Positions 11,911-24,632 of a stretch of 64,000 nucleotides of DNA are shown piece by piece; position 1 is the first letter of the stretch; each line of letters starts with the position of its first letter. Source of the DNA: Rhinopomastus cyanomelas (taxonomy: Eukaryota > Chordata > Aves > Bucerotiformes > Rhinopomastidae); the NCBI GenBank assembly GCA_013400115.1, contig VXBP01010266.1, positions 372,001-436,000 of the forward strand, in the 5' to 3' direction. Made by a program: the position numbers and the translations under genes. The notes beneath the pieces are model-generated. The model ran no database searches, was not told the origin of the DNA, and saw only the letters and a program-made list of their open reading frames with translations.

Positions 11911-12400
11911 AGAATCATAGAATCACAGAATCAATAGGGATTGGACCTCGAAAGATCTATTCCAATCCCCACAACACAGCAGGATCACCTAGACCAAGTC
12001 ACACAGGAACACATCCAGGCAGGTCTTAAACATCTCCACTGAAGGAGACTCCACAACCTCCTTGGGCAGCCTGTTCCAGTGCTCTATCACCCTCACTGGG
12101 GTGCAGTTCCTTCTCATATTGATGTGGAACCTCCTATATTCCATCTTACACCCATTGCCCCTCATCCTATCACTAGATGACATTGAGAAGAGCCTGGCTC
12201 CATCCTCCTGACACCCACCCTTCACATATTTATACGTCACCCCTCAGACTCCTCTTCTCTAAGCTCAAGACACCCAGATCCCTCACCCTCTCCTCATCAG
12301 GGAGGTGCTCCACCTCCTTCATCATCCTTGTTGCCCTACGCTGGACTCCCTCCAGCAGCTCCACATCCCTCCTGAACTGAGGGGCCCAGAACTGTATAAG
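11911..12400 (-). mobile_element. CR1 3' half, about 490 bp
   Basis: Reverse-oriented young CR1 starting with AGAATCATAGAATCACAGAA and continuing through the C-terminal reverse-transcriptase ORF region. The coding remnant is visible on the minus strand up to AQFRRDVELLEGVQRRAT-type residues near 12360. It is broken by frameshifts. Confidence 0.93.
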
Positions 12401-12473
12401 TATTGCTGAATTTTTATGTGATGCAAGGTGTTCTACCCACAGCTTAGCTTGAAAGGGCATTTTCTGTCAATTT

Positions 12474-12531
12474 CTTCTAGATGATCTTTCGAGGTCCCTT
12501 CCAATCCCTAATGATTCTATGATTCTGTGAT
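12474..12531 (+). mobile_element. CR1 3' tail only
   Basis: About 57 bases of plus-strand CR1 end (GATGATCTTTCGAGGTCCC, ATGATTCTATGATTCTGTGA), starting about 75 bases beyond the truncated 5' end of the preceding minus-strand copy. Confidence 0.85.
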
Positions 12532-13415
12532 CTTATTGATCTACCAGGTGGCTCTTCTGTAGGATACATTTGCCCTCTGAGATCTGGTTTTAAGTCACAG
12601 ATCAGGGCCTCTGTGACCTAGCAGTTTGGTACAGCTCCTCAGTGTAACGGTCAGTGAAGAACTACCTAATCAATAAAATTACTTTCTCTTCTGAAATGTT
12701 GAGGCTTTTAGGGTCTTCTCCTCATAACAGAAATATCAAATAAAAAGGGCCTACAGAAAGCTATCATCTCCAAATAAAGCATGTGGGGTCCACCTGTCCA
12801 TTTCACGTGTCTATATCTAAGCTAGTATCTCCTTTGAACAGCTGACTGAAAGAAGTAAGCACCTGCAGGGTACACTGCATTTCATCCTGGCTCAGACAAA
12901 GTGGCTCAGAATAATGGTGCCTTAGCACTGACGAAGAAGGAGGCATGGTGAGTTTGGATGCTGAAACCTGATCGGGGCCTGGTACAATGAGTCCCATTCA
13001 GCTGGTCTACGCTTTTCCCAGCAGCATCAGTTTTTAAGATTTTTCAGCTGTGCAGTCCTGCACACTTTGGAAACTAACAAAGTGACGTCTAGGGGACAGA
13101 TGTTTAACTGCTGTGAGCTAATGTAGCTCTTGTGAAACGGCACGGAAGCTCTGCTGACCAACTTCTCCTATTTAAGACTGGTGTACTTGCCATAGCAGTA
13201 ATCATAGCACATGCCTTGTCCTGACCTTTTTTCCTCATGTACTCCCATATCAGGTGCACGTCTGTCAGCTGCTCAGGTGTCTCTGAGTACCTGCTGCTAG
13301 TTTTCCCCTTCACCTAGGAATGCCGATCGCCAGTTCATCAAGATGGTTGAGGGAAAATACAACTAAGGGTGGAGGGATCTGACCGCAGTATGTAAGTCAG
13401 CAAGCAGAGCACAGA
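12532..13415. other. Intergenic, nothing recognised
   Basis: Unique-looking sequence with no supported gene or repeat. Confidence 0.5.
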
Positions 13416-14005
13416 ATTGTTTAGGCTTGGACGTGCCTCTGGAAACTGTCAAGTCTGACCTCTGACTACAACAAGATCAGCTAGTGCAGATTGCTCAGGA
13501 CCACATACTGTTGGACTTTGAGTGTCTCCAAGCACAGGGGCAACCGGTCACCCTTTTATTAAAGAAGTTGTAACGTTGAAACAATAATTCTTGTATCTCC
13601 ACGCCAGTTGCCTCTTGTGCTTTTACTGGGCACCACTTTGAGTCTGACCTCATCTTCTCTAGTCACCCCAGTGGGTATTCGTACACATGGATCAGATGCC
13701 GCTGAGCCTTCTCTCCTCCAGGCTGAACAATCCCAGCTCTCTCCATATATATCAAATGTTCCCGTACATCATCTTTATAGCTGTTTGGTGATTTGCTGCA
13801 GTAAATTCCTGCCTCTCTTGTACTGGGGAGCCCAGAACCAGACCCTGCACTCCTGATTCATCTAAGAGTGCTGAACAGATGGGAATAATCCCCTCACTTG
13901 ACCTGCTGGTGATCTTCTTCCTAATGTAGCCCAGGGGCTGCTGGCATCGTTTTGAGCTATTGCAATAGACAGGGGCAGAGGGCAACTGCCAGCATGACTG
14001 TAATT
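13416..14005 (-). mobile_element. Diverged CR1 3' region
   Basis: The reverse-strand order of an old avian CR1 is present: AGAATTGTTTAGGCTTGGA at the 3' end, a GCTCAGGACCACATA region, and the coding part around CTCCTCCAGGCTGAACAATC and CCCAGCTCTCTCC. Many substitutions and indels leave only short frames. Boundaries are approximate. Confidence 0.6.
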
Positions 14006-14197
14006 TGCTTCCCAGGAATGCCAGAAGCATGTCTTCCAGTCAAAGAGCTGCAGCCTTTAGGCAAGCCAAGTACAGCGTGCTAGAGAGGATGCTTCACAGG
14101 GAAGCTGTCTGTGTGGGAGGGCAGGTAAGAGGTTCATAAGGGGAACCACTATTCTGGTACTAGCTCTCAGTTGCTCCTGAAAGAATGGCTATGTAGA

Positions 14198-14228
14198 AGT
14201 ATACAATCATTTAGGTTGGAAAAGATTT
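14198..14228 (-). mobile_element. Short old CR1 3' fragment
   Basis: ACAATCATTTAGGTTGGAAA followed by AGA is the reverse complement of the 3' end of an old avian CR1. Only about 30 bases are recognisable. Confidence 0.5.
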
Positions 14229-14928
14229 TGTGGTAAGGAAGGGGCAGCTGCTCTCCACACAAAGGAAGATTTGCTTTATTACTGGCCGACAGAGTAAAAT
14301 AAGAAAGAAGAGAGGCCAAGTGTGAAGAGAGGAGAATGTGGTGTCCAGGCACAAGCGGATGTATCTGAAGATATAGGGTGTCCAGACGAATGAAGCCTCT
14401 GACATCTGTGCAGATGGCATTATGTGCTGTCCTTCTTGCCTCAGAATCACATTTCTCAAGGCCATTGCCGTGGTTGTTTGCAGGTGGATGGAGTGTCCTT
14501 TTAAGCACAGAGTCCTGCTGGAGCCAGTTTGGTTGGAAAGGGACCCCCCCCACACTCTTCCCTGGGCTATGAAGAACACAGACTTAGATTTACCATGCTG
14601 ATCTCAAAGAATGTTCTCCCTTCTGTTTTTGAAGTGATATTGTGCACAGTACTAGCAAGCCTTCAGTCTCTCTTGTAGATATGTAAGATGGATAAAGATG
14701 GAGCACTTATTCCTGTGGAGATCCTCAGGGGAAAACTGCAGAATACAGAGGATCAATGGCCACAATTTCTGCTCTCTGAACTGTACTCTGCTGCCCTACG
14801 AATGCATCATAGTGCATAGGGGCCATGCAATCATCTGAACAAGTATAGCATTAAAGCCATTTGTTTGGTGTTTTGGTACAGCACTCTAGCAAACCAGAGA
14901 AGCCAGATGTGACCTTCAGCAAGTCATT
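14229..14928. other. Intergenic, nothing recognised
   Basis: Overlapping open frames on the minus strand (14167-14579) lack any recognisable domain, start context or splice pattern that I can support. Confidence 0.45.
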
Positions 14929-15018
14929 GGTCTAGGTGATCCTGCTGTGGCAGGGGGATTGGACTAGATGATCTTTCGAGGTCCCTTCCAATCCCTAATG
15001 ATTCTATGAGTCTATGAT
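14929..15018 (+). mobile_element. CR1 3' tail only
   Basis: About 90 bases from TTGGTCTAGGTGATCCTGCT to TCTATGAGTCTATGAT, the terminal part of a young plus-strand CR1 with a variant tail repeat. Confidence 0.92.
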
Positions 15019-18000
15019 CTCCCCTTGGGCCTTTAGTTCTCTTCTCAGAAAGATGCCGTGAAAACTGTGCAAAGCCAGTGAGCAACATTGACAGGTGACT
15101 GAGACTCCTGCACCACGGTGATCCAGTGTCTTCCCAGCCAGGTGGGCCCATCTCCTCCTTCATAGCCTGGCAGGTGCTGGGCCAAAGCACCAGCAGAAAA
15201 CAGCTGTTTTCATCCAGGCAGGGTGATAAAATGACTGCAGGGAGGACTCCGAGAGCACTAAAGCTGGCACCAGAACAGAAGCAAGTGCCTGGGCAGGGAA
15301 GGGCTGGGTGGTGGCAATTCCCAGGCTGAGAGTCTGAGGCTCTTGCAGGAGGACAGCCAGCAAAACACTCTTAAGTCTTCTGCACACAAGCCACTTGCCA
15401 GTGCCCTGTTAAGCTATGAGTGGACATTTCTACAAGCTTTACCCACCTGAATGAGTCACCAAAGAAGGCTGACGGGGGTATGGACTTTTTTCCCTTGGCT
15501 TGTTGAGTCCACTGAAGTGAGTCAGTTACTAGTGAAGATAACGAGAAGCGTTCACTGAAATAAGAAATGCCATCATTCAGCAGGGTGGCACCCCTGCTCA
15601 GTGCGTGCTGTAAAATTCTAGCAGGCAAGGAAGGCTGCCTGGCCTTTGTTGAGAAACAGGCAGGAAACAACCCCCACTAAGCTGTGATTCAACACCAAGG
15701 AGGGGGGGAGAAATCCCTTCCTCTCTTTCAGGGAGTGTGGCTGAGCGCAGCTGGGTTAATAAAGCAGTGCTGCCGTGTCACATCTGGAAACCCAGGTTGG
15801 GGGGGAAAAAAATAATCCAATTAGCTCCAAATGTCCTTACGACAGTGGTCCTAAATCAGCCCCCAGAGAGCCGTTGCATCAGATAACTGCATCCCGCAGT
15901 GACTGACTCGGTGCTCTGCAACACTCGCTGCAGATGGCAGCCAGCAGAGAGAGGGGTGCCCATTAGCAGGCAGCGAGAACTCAGCCCAAAGTGCCTCCCC
16001 CGGCCTCAGGAAGGTGGAAATGGCACGAAACAGGGTTGCTTGCTACCAGATGCCCCTCCCATGCAAAAGAACTTGCTGGTCTTTAAAAAAAGAGAGAAAA
16101 GAAGAAAAACAGAGCCTGCAAAATATTTAAAATGTTCTTTAATATTCTTTCCCCACTCGCCCCCCCCCTTCATTGTAAACACCCAGGCAAAGCTGGATCT
16201 CACAACCTTCCCTTGTTCCAGGTGCCAGAGCTTGCTGTGTGCAAAAAAAAAAGCTCTTTAAGAGACTGGTTAGGTTCTCGCAGTTAGCAGGTGTTGGGAG
16301 CCTGCAGGGATCTGCAGGTTAATTAATCCTGACTTACCAGCACTGGGGAGGCTTATTAGCCTCCACCCTAAAAACAAGGAAGACAGGAGGAGGCCTCTGG
16401 TGGGGAGGGAAGCAAGTAGTGGTTGTGGGGAGAGAAGCTGAGGCAGAGCCAACTCTGAGGAAGAGGCTTTTGGTGGATCTTGCGAGTTACTTTTTTCATT
16501 CCTTTTTCTCTCAATAAAAGCGAAGTTCAGAACAAGTGTATTTTTACACTTTAAAACAAGCATCTAATTTGCCGATGGTTAAGTGGGAGCTCCAGCAGCT
16601 GGTGTGTGGAAGCCAGCAGCCACCTCTCCGTGCTCCATAGGGAGCTCAGCTTTGGTGTTACCTTTGCTGTCTCAGACCCTAGTTGAGGGATTTTTAAGGA
16701 AAGTAGGGGAGGACACTTGACTTGCTCTCAAGGCTTGTGAGACCACAGGCTTGACTTGGTAGCGTCTCTGTGCTCGTCCGCCCGCATGTCATGGGATATA
16801 CGATGCTTTTTAATCAAATCCAAAATGTCAGGGAAGGTATCGCTGGTCAAAACCATGTTGACTGTGGGGGAGGGAAAAGGAGGTACTGAGGGGGATGGTG
16901 CAACTCTTTAGCATAGCTACAGCTTCCAGCATCTCTGCGATTGTTTATAGTTCAGACAAGTGGCTGATGGCACCCACTTGCACCTTCTTGCTCAACAAAG
17001 CCTCTATCTCCTCCTCCCCCCTCCTCCTTGCCTTTGAGGTGTTGACACACCGACGATCTCAGCCCAGGCTTCCCCAGGGAACAGGGCGCGGTTTTACGGG
17101 GAGGGCTGAGCTGTGCTCCCGGCTTCCCAGCTCCTCCCAGCTTTTGCCCACAGCATCCTCTCATCTGCCTCCCAAGCAGCTGCAACAGCTCAGGGTGGTA
17201 GGTGGGATGGAGTGGTGGGAGATGCCCAGGTTGCCACCACCACGGGGTTAGGTGCCTGGACAAATACCAGTGAGGGAAAGGGCTATGGAACGCAGCCCTC
17301 CTGGAATGTGGAATTGCATCGTGTGGGAGAAGAGGAAAAGAGATGCCTGCAGAGTTTCTGCTGTAAGAAAACTTGTAAATCCCCACGTGTGTGCAACCCA
17401 AGGAGCACCCCGAAAAGGGCAGAAAACATAGAGGCTTGGTATGGACAGGAGCAAGAAATGGGGGGTCATCAGTTGCTTCAGGGCACCCTTAGGAGAAAGG
17501 TCAGAAGGGTGGCAGCCATTTAAATGACCCTTGTGGGGATTAACCTTGCCCAGTGCTGAGCCTGTGAAAGCCCCTTCTCTGCTTTGGACTCACACCTCTC
17601 ATCCCATGGTGTGTTCTCAAAGCAAACTCAGGTCAAAATAAGCCCTTGATGGTAACGTTGCTTTGATAGAGCTTAAAAGGGAAGAGTGATACGCTATTTT
17701 CTTTTAGTGGTGCGGGTGGGGGGAGTGTGACTGGTATTCCGTGGAGGACTACTAGGCTCCAGGCTGTGACTTGTTCTGATTCTCAAGGAATAAATCTAAA
17801 GAAAACTCCTGGTGTTCCATTTCACGTGAGAAATTAGAATGAGCTTGTTCCCATTTCAGAGGGTTTGCTGGGATGCCCCTTTCCCTCCTCCAGCATCTGC
17901 AACCAAGATCTGAAAATTACAGAAGCGATGAGGGTGGTGCTCACCGCCCAAGGACAATTCCCAAATTCCTCCCCCCACACACCCTCGCATCCCACCGAGG

Positions 18001-19166
18001 GCTGCTGTTTGCAGCGGATTCCATCTTGAGCCACCTAGTGGCATTTGCTAGAAGTCGGTATTGCGGGAACATCTGGCCACGCAACACCCCCCCCCAAAAA
18101 AACGGGCCAGGGGTTGAGGAAGCTCAGTGGCAGCTGTGTGGTCTGGCCATGCCTTGCCCGAATTACACAGAAAGCCCAGATTTGCAGCTGGCTGGGCCAC
18201 CCTCTTCCTAGAGGGTACTTTGGGGCATGAACCAAACGCTGAATATCTGCATAGGAGGTGGCAGAAGCCACGGAGTCTTGCAACTCCCTTTCCCAAGACC
18301 AGATCTGAGTTGATTTTCTTACCCAGGTCGCGTTGCTTTTCTTTACGTTGGTTTCCTTTGCTTGGAGCTGGGAGCAGTCATGTGTCACACATGGCTTTCG
18401 TGAACATAAAGCCCTCTTTCCTGCTGAGAGGATGTGTGGAGGGCTGTGTAGGAGCCTTCGTTGAGCTCTGGGCAAAGGAATGGCAATAAGGGGGAAAAAA
18501 GGCTGTTTATTGTCCAAAGGCAGGGGAAGAGGAGGTCTGTCTGGTGCCATATCCTTCCAGGCACTGCTGCAGGGGAAGGGAAAACCAGTGGAAAGGAAGC
18601 TCAGGCAGCCTCAGGGTGTTAGGGTGATAAACTGCTCTGGAATGGACATGGAGTCTGGAAGTAGCCAGCCTGCATTATTAAGCTTTGAGACATGTGAAGC
18701 AAAATTGAATTGGTCAATCTCACCGTTACTCATTGCGGTGTGTCAAAGAACCTAAGTACTTCATTTTTATCTCCTGCTTTCTTGAAAGGGAAAAGCAAAT
18801 GGTCAAAAATTGTCATTCATTCCTTCATTCAAAAAAGTGTCTCTTTAAATTTGTTTTTGCCTTTCCAGGTACCAGGGCTCTGAAGTTTTAAGCAATGCAT
18901 CAGAAGGTGCTGAGGTTCTAACAGAGTTATAGCTTTCCAGAGCCAGGAGTTACTAAAAGTACCAAATATCACAAGATTTACAGCAGAATAATGGAAAGCA
19001 CAATATTAATATAAGGAACTTTGTCTTTCAGGCTTCTGAAAGACAATGTTTTATCTTTTTTTTGTCTCTGGAGAACATAACCCAAAACATCAAAAGGCAA
19101 AGTGAGAGTCTGGTTTAATGAGCAACATCCATAATGTTTGTGGGGTATTGCAAGAGTGCTGTGCCA
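15019..19166. other. Repeat-poor 4.1 kb block
   Basis: No CR1 piece is visible across this block, in contrast with its surroundings. It contains several GC-richer patches (15.9-16.3, 16.9-17.3 and 18.0-18.6 kb). A CTCF-like core lies at 18029-18043. The open frames on both strands have no recognisable domain. It may hold regulatory DNA, but that is inference from the absence of insertions. Confidence 0.4.
18029..18043 (+). promoter_or_regulatory. CTCF-like core motif
   Basis: AGCCACCTAGTGGCA is one base away from the common CTCF core form GCCCCCTAGTGGC. Motif only; no second supporting element seen. Confidence 0.3.
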
Positions 19167-19756
19167 GAATCACAGAATCATTAGGGATTGGAAGGGACCT
19201 GGAAAGATCATCTAGTCCAATCCCCCTGACACAGCAGGATCACCTAGGCCAAGTCACACAGGAACACATCCAGGCAGGTCTTAAAACATCTCCACTGAAG
19301 GAGACTCCACAACCTCCCTGGGCAGCCTGTTCCAGTGCTGTCACCCTCACTATGAAGAAGTTCCTTCTCATATTGATGTGTAACCTCCTATGTTCCAGCT
19401 GACACCCATTGCCCCTCATCCTATCAATAGGTGACATTAAGAAGAGCCTGGCTCCATCCTCCTGACACCCACCTTTCACATATTTATAGACATTAATGAG
19501 GTCACCCCTCAGTCTTCTCCAAGATAAAGACACCCAGCTCCCTCAGCCTCTATTCATAAGGGAGTTGCTCCACTTCCTTCATCATCCTCGTTGCCCTACG
19601 CTGGACTCCCTCCAGCACCTCCACATCCCTCTTGAACTGAGGGACCCAGAAGTGGACACAATACTCCAGATGTGGTCTCACCAGGGCAGAGTAGAGGGGG
19701 AGAAGAACCTATCTTGATCTGCTAACGACCCTCTTCTGATCCACCCCAGGATGCTG
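19167..19756 (-). mobile_element. CR1 3' half, about 590 bp
   Basis: Reverse-oriented young CR1 from AGAATCACAGAATCATTAGG through the C-terminal ORF2 region to GATCCACCCCAGGATGCTGT. The coding remnant on the minus strand (about 19240-19533) is frameshifted. Confidence 0.95.
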
Positions 19757-20104
19757 TGGACATATCAATCACGTCTGCAGCGACAGAGGCAGATATAACA
19801 ATACTGAAAGACTCAGCAGAGGCGACCGGGCGCGAAGCGGACGTCGTTATACACTAATAATATTTTAACGTCCTCATTGCGGGGACAGAATCACAAAGTG
19901 CAAACAGCCATATGCACAATATCCACAATTATTGTTTAGGATTCCACATCTATAGTTTACAGAAGGAAAACTAAATTGTATACAGCGAGTGTATCCTTGT
20001 TCTTCCAGAGAGTGTTTGTAACTCCATATGACTATAAACAAAGGATATGTTTTGTGAGAGTGTATATAATATCCTATAAATAGTAGCTGAGCCGTTTTCC
20101 ATCA
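19757..20104. other. Unclassified segment between two CR1 copies
   Basis: About 350 bases with retained CpGs near 19818-19880, then an AT-rich part with TATATAATATCCTATAAATA at about 20065-20084. It has the look of a promoter-bearing repeat such as an LTR fragment, but I cannot match it to a family and see no clear TG...CA ends or target duplication. Confidence 0.3.
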
Positions 20105-21180
20105 CATGTGGGAAGTCATGGCAGTCTGGTGAAGTTCCTGCCGACCGGAAAGGGAGTAAAAAACACCCCCTCTTTTAAAAAGGGTGACAAAGATGACCCG
20201 GGGAACTCAGGCCAGTCAGTCTCACCTCCGTGCTGGAAAGATCATGGAGCAGACCCTCCTGGAAACTATGCCAAGGCACATAGAAAATAAGGAGGTGATT
20301 TGTGACAGCCAATGTGGCTTCACTGAGGGTAGATCATGCCAAACAAACTTGGTGGCCTTCTGTGACAGGGTTACATTGTTGGAGGGAAAGGCTAGAACAA
20401 CTGATGTCATCTACCTGGACTTGAGCAAGGCATCAGCACTGTCCTGCATGACATCCTTACCTCTAAAATAGAGAGGCATGGATTTGACAGATGGACTGCT
20501 CTGTGGACAAGGACATGGCTGGATGGGCACATTCAGAGATTTGTGGTCCACAGCCTGATGTCCAAGTGGAGACGGGTATTCCAGTTGGTGTTACGAGTGG
20601 TGCTCCTCAGGCGCCTGTTCTGGGCACAGTACTGATTAACACCTTCTTCCACAACATAGACAGTGGCACCGAGTGCACCCTGAGCAACTCTGCAGATGAC
20701 ACCGAGCTCTGTGTGGTGTTGTTGACGTGCTGGAGGAAAAGGAAGCCAACTAGAGGGACCTTGACAGGCATGAGACCATGCATGAGGTTCAACAAGTCCA
20801 AGAGCAGGGTCCTACATGTGTGTTGGGGTAGTCCCAAGCACAAATAGATGCTCCAGAGGGACCTTATAGAAGCCTTCCAGCACCTGAAAGAAAGATCTAC
20901 AGGAAAGCTGGAGAGGGACTGTAGTGATAGAGCAAGGGGGAAAGGTTTCAAGCTAAAAGAGGGTAGATTTAGATCAGATCTCAGGAAGAAATTCCTCACT
21001 ATGGGGGTGCTGAGGCACTGGAACAAGTTTCCCAGACAAGCTGTGGATGCCCCCTCCCTGGAAGCATTCAAGGCCAGTTTGGATGGGGCCTGGGCAACCT
21101 GGCCGATGGCAGGGGTTTGGAACTAGATGATTCAGAGATCTCAGAAGGTCCCTTTCAACCTCAGCCATTCTATGACTCTA
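20105..21180 (+). mobile_element. Old CR1 with degraded reverse-transcriptase region, about 1.08 kb
   Basis: Plus-strand CR1 of an older subfamily. It starts in the middle of the reverse transcriptase with GTGAAGTTCCTGCCGACCGG. It then encodes pieces such as CGFTEGRSCQTNL, TDVIYLDLSKA and, after deletions, an ADDTELC fragment corresponding to the palm-domain catalytic region. Stops, frameshifts and internal deletions break the frame, so it cannot be active. The 3' end is CTTTCAACCTCAGCCATTCT with an ATG-rich tail. A younger CR1 tail follows. Confidence 0.92.
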
Positions 21181-21194
21181 TGATTCTACTGTTG

Positions 21195-21330
21195 TCTCCT
21201 TCACTGGAGATGTTCAAGACCCGCCTGGATGTGTTCCTGTGTGCCTTGGTCTAGGTGATCCTGCTGTGGCAGGGGGATTGGACTAGATGATCTTTCGAGG
21301 TCCCTTCCAATCCCTAATGATTCTATGATC
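21195..21330 (+). mobile_element. CR1 3' tail, young subfamily
   Basis: About 135 bases starting at TCCTTCACTGGAGATGTTCA and ending ATGATTCTATGATC, placed just after the tail of the older CR1 in the same orientation. Confidence 0.93.
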
Positions 21331-24300
21331 ATATTAAAGGCAATATTAACATAAATTTCCCAGGTTGAACACTAATGCTGTTATAAAAATATTTATGAGC
21401 CCTTAAAGGTGATTCAGTTTCCTGTCTAGAGGACAGAGAACATAAGCACTGCAGCTTGCTGCTGTTTCCTGTGGGTCGGTCCTTCCTTTTCTTTCTCTTT
21501 AGCTCGTTCTGCATGGCAAGGCCACGTTGAAATTGTTTTACCAGTTTCTAGTGTCGGCAACTGTAGAGCAGGGGCAAGTGGCAAAGACCACAGGCTCCTA
21601 CACAAACCAGAGATGTGTATTGGGGGTGATAAGCAGGAGCCTGACATCTCTGTCCTGGCACCTTTCCTGTGTCAGGCCCCCTCCCATCGCTCAGCCAGTT
21701 TCCTGACCTCACAGCAGTGCAATAAAGCCCCCTATTCCTTTCCTCACATAGGCAGTAATTAGTCTTGCAGACAGTGGTAGCCACCGCCACTACAGAAGTG
21801 GAAATGAAAACTCCAGCTTTCAGCAGGTTATCTCATCTAAGAAAGCAAGCTAGACGTGGCTGCTTTGAATTAAGGTACAAAGTAGCCCGTGACACAAGGC
21901 TGGAGATGATGCTGAGAGGCTGTGATGTATGAACGTATCGTGTTTGGTTTAGCAGGTATGGAGCTGATGGCATCTCTCATCGTGGTGGTAGCTGCAAGGG
22001 CGCTGATAACGCACCGGCGTTTGGCCGCTGCTGAGCAGAGCTCGCACAGCACCGATGTGGTGTTTCCAACACTCTCCCCAACAGCAGGCTGAGGGATGGT
22101 CTGGGCCAGGTAAAACAATCAGATCCAATGGCTATTCTTTGCCATGTGATGTGAGCCCAGACACGAAAGTGAGGAGGAAGAAGGAAGGTGGGGAGAGGGG
22201 ATGTTCATTGGTGGCGTTTGTCCTCTGGAGTAACCAGAGCCCTACTTACCTGTTTGACTCTTTTTGTCTTTACCCACTAGCCTCTCATTATATTTTCCTC
22301 TCCTCTGTCCATCTAAGAAGGGGGAGATAGAGCAGCTGTGGTGGGCACCTGGCTCCCAGCCAGGGCCAAATCACCACCATCCTTTGTGATGCTGAAATCT
22401 GGGACAAGACACCGCAGGATAGACTATATAAGAAATCCATTTGGAAGGGACTTGTCTGGGTGCCTTTCATTCATCTGATCCACCCCTTCACTAGAATGGG
22501 GCTCTCAGGTCAGATTGCTCAGGGCCTTGGGCAGTTGTATCTTCAAGGCTGGGGGTTTTAGGGTCTCACCCAGTAATCAACCTCCCTGTGAGATTTGGTT
22601 TTCCTTTGACCTAACTGGGATTGCTTTTGTGGCAACCTATGCCAGTTGCCTCTTGACTTGAGCCTGCCCTTTGCTGTAGGCTCTCATAGCACCCTTAGCA
22701 ACAAACTGCTGAAACAGATGAGGGGTTTGTGTGGTGGGTGGAAAGCTGGCTGGGTCATTTGGCTTGAGGATTTTGTGGTCAGAGGTACAAAGGCCCTCTG
22801 GCAGCTGGTACTAGTGACTCAGGGGTCAGCACTGAGGCCAGTTTAATATCTTTGCTAGGGATCGTTGCCCTTGACTTGTTCACAGAGCCAGGCACCTCAG
22901 CACAGAAGGCAGGCTGATTGCCCAGTCATGATCTGTCCTTGCTAAACTCAGTCTGGCTGTTCCCAGTTACCTGCCTGTTCTACATCTGTCCAGAAGCTGT
23001 GCTCAGAATCTTTCCAGGTTGGGCCCATCAGAGTGCAGTTCTCTGGATCCTTTCTTAACCTGCACATGTGACATTTGCTCATGTCAAGGTCACTGAAGAC
23101 CTTCTCTAATGTCCAGGGTCTTTCAAAGATGGCAGAAAGCCAAAGCTGTCCCGCTCAGCACCCTCAGGTGGACTCATGGACCTCATGGGCTTCCACATCT
23201 GAGCATACCACATGGAAGCTTTCACAGCTGGTGGAGAAGAGCAGGCTTTCCTACACTCACTCGTAAGACAGACATCTGAAAGATGTCAGATGTTCCTCAG
23301 AGTGACTGTAATGGCACATATAGCACCAGCTGAGATGTAGATATCTGTACTGAAGGTGCTAATTGAGATGGATGTTGCCTGAAGTGCACATTGAGAAGTG
23401 TCACAGATGTCTACAAGCACATTCCTACCTCCTATGCTAGTCCTCCAACTAAACTCTGACTCACCAGAAGAGACCTAGTAGAACTAAAACCAAGGTGTTG
23501 GATTGACTACCTTAGATGATTTTGGAGACATAGGTGGTTTCTCAGAAAGGGACTATTTGTGGAAGGCTTTGAGTGTGATGATACCTGATGGGCTGGCTAC
23601 ATCTTTATGCTGTCAGAGCAAGCCTAGTGTGTAGCAGAAATGATCTCTCGTTGGCTTGTGCATGGTCACCACACAGTTAGAAAGGAAGGGTAAAACTCTG
23701 TGTGTGGGGCTACAGCTTCACAGTTCAGACAGTAGGGAAACCAATCCTTTCCTCTCCGCAGACATGTTCAGAAGCTGAATGCAGGGATTAGCCTAGATAC
23801 TCCCCGCAACGTTGCATCAACATCATGATGTTTGCATAGTTACTCCCAGTCCCAGAACAAACAGTAAGGACGTAGTGAATCAGACCACAGTGGTTTCCAG
23901 AAACCTGAGCAGACACACTGACTGAGGTGTTTGTGCAATGGGTAAAAGTACTGACACCAGCCCCAGCTAGACTCTGGAGTAATTTACTTAATGTTTCAGC
24001 ATGAGCACTGTTATCATTCTGCTAGGGGCCTGAAGTTGAAATAATATTCTATCATCTGAACACCACAGTACCTTCAAGAAGGGGTTTTGCTTCAGGACAG
24101 GTAAATCCGTGATTAACTGACACCCGTGCTGTCTCAGCTGAGCATCCTTGCATCCCTGATTCATTGTAGGTCAAATTCTGTTGTCCTGGTTTGGACAGTT
24201 TGTTAGAAATAAGAAATCCCCCCAGAGGAGGTAGTGATCAACTACTGTAGAACCAGCATTAGACAGTGAAGTGCTTCCATTGCGTTAGGAAGTATTTTGA

Positions 24301-24402
24301 GGCTCATCAAAGTTCTTTCAAATCCTTGTATGCAAAAACATATGTGAAAATACCAACAAACCAAGGCAAAGATCTTTTCATTCCATAGGATTAATTAAGA
24401 TA
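21331..24402. other. Intergenic, nothing recognised
   Basis: About 3 kb of unique-looking sequence. Short frames exist on both strands without recognisable domains or coding character. Confidence 0.5.
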
Positions 24403-24632
24403 TCTGGGGTGGGGTGTCCCTGCCCATGGCAGGGGAGTTGGAACTGGATGATCCTGTGATCCCTTCTAACCCTGACTGATTTTATGCCTTGGTCTAGGTG
24501 ATCCTGCTGTGGTGGGGAGACTGGACTGGATGATCTTCCGAGGTCCCTTCCAATCCCTAATGATCTTATGATTCTATGATTCTATGATCCTATGATCCTA
24601 TAATCCTATGATTCTGTGACCCTATGATCTAT
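24403..24632 (+). mobile_element. Composite of two CR1 tails
   Basis: An older CR1 end (GGGGTGTCCCTGCCCATGGC to CTAACCCTGACTGATTTTAT) is joined directly to a young CR1 tail (CCTTGGTCTAGGTGATCCTG onward). It ends in a long degenerate run of ATTCTATG-type units reaching about 24632. Confidence 0.9.
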
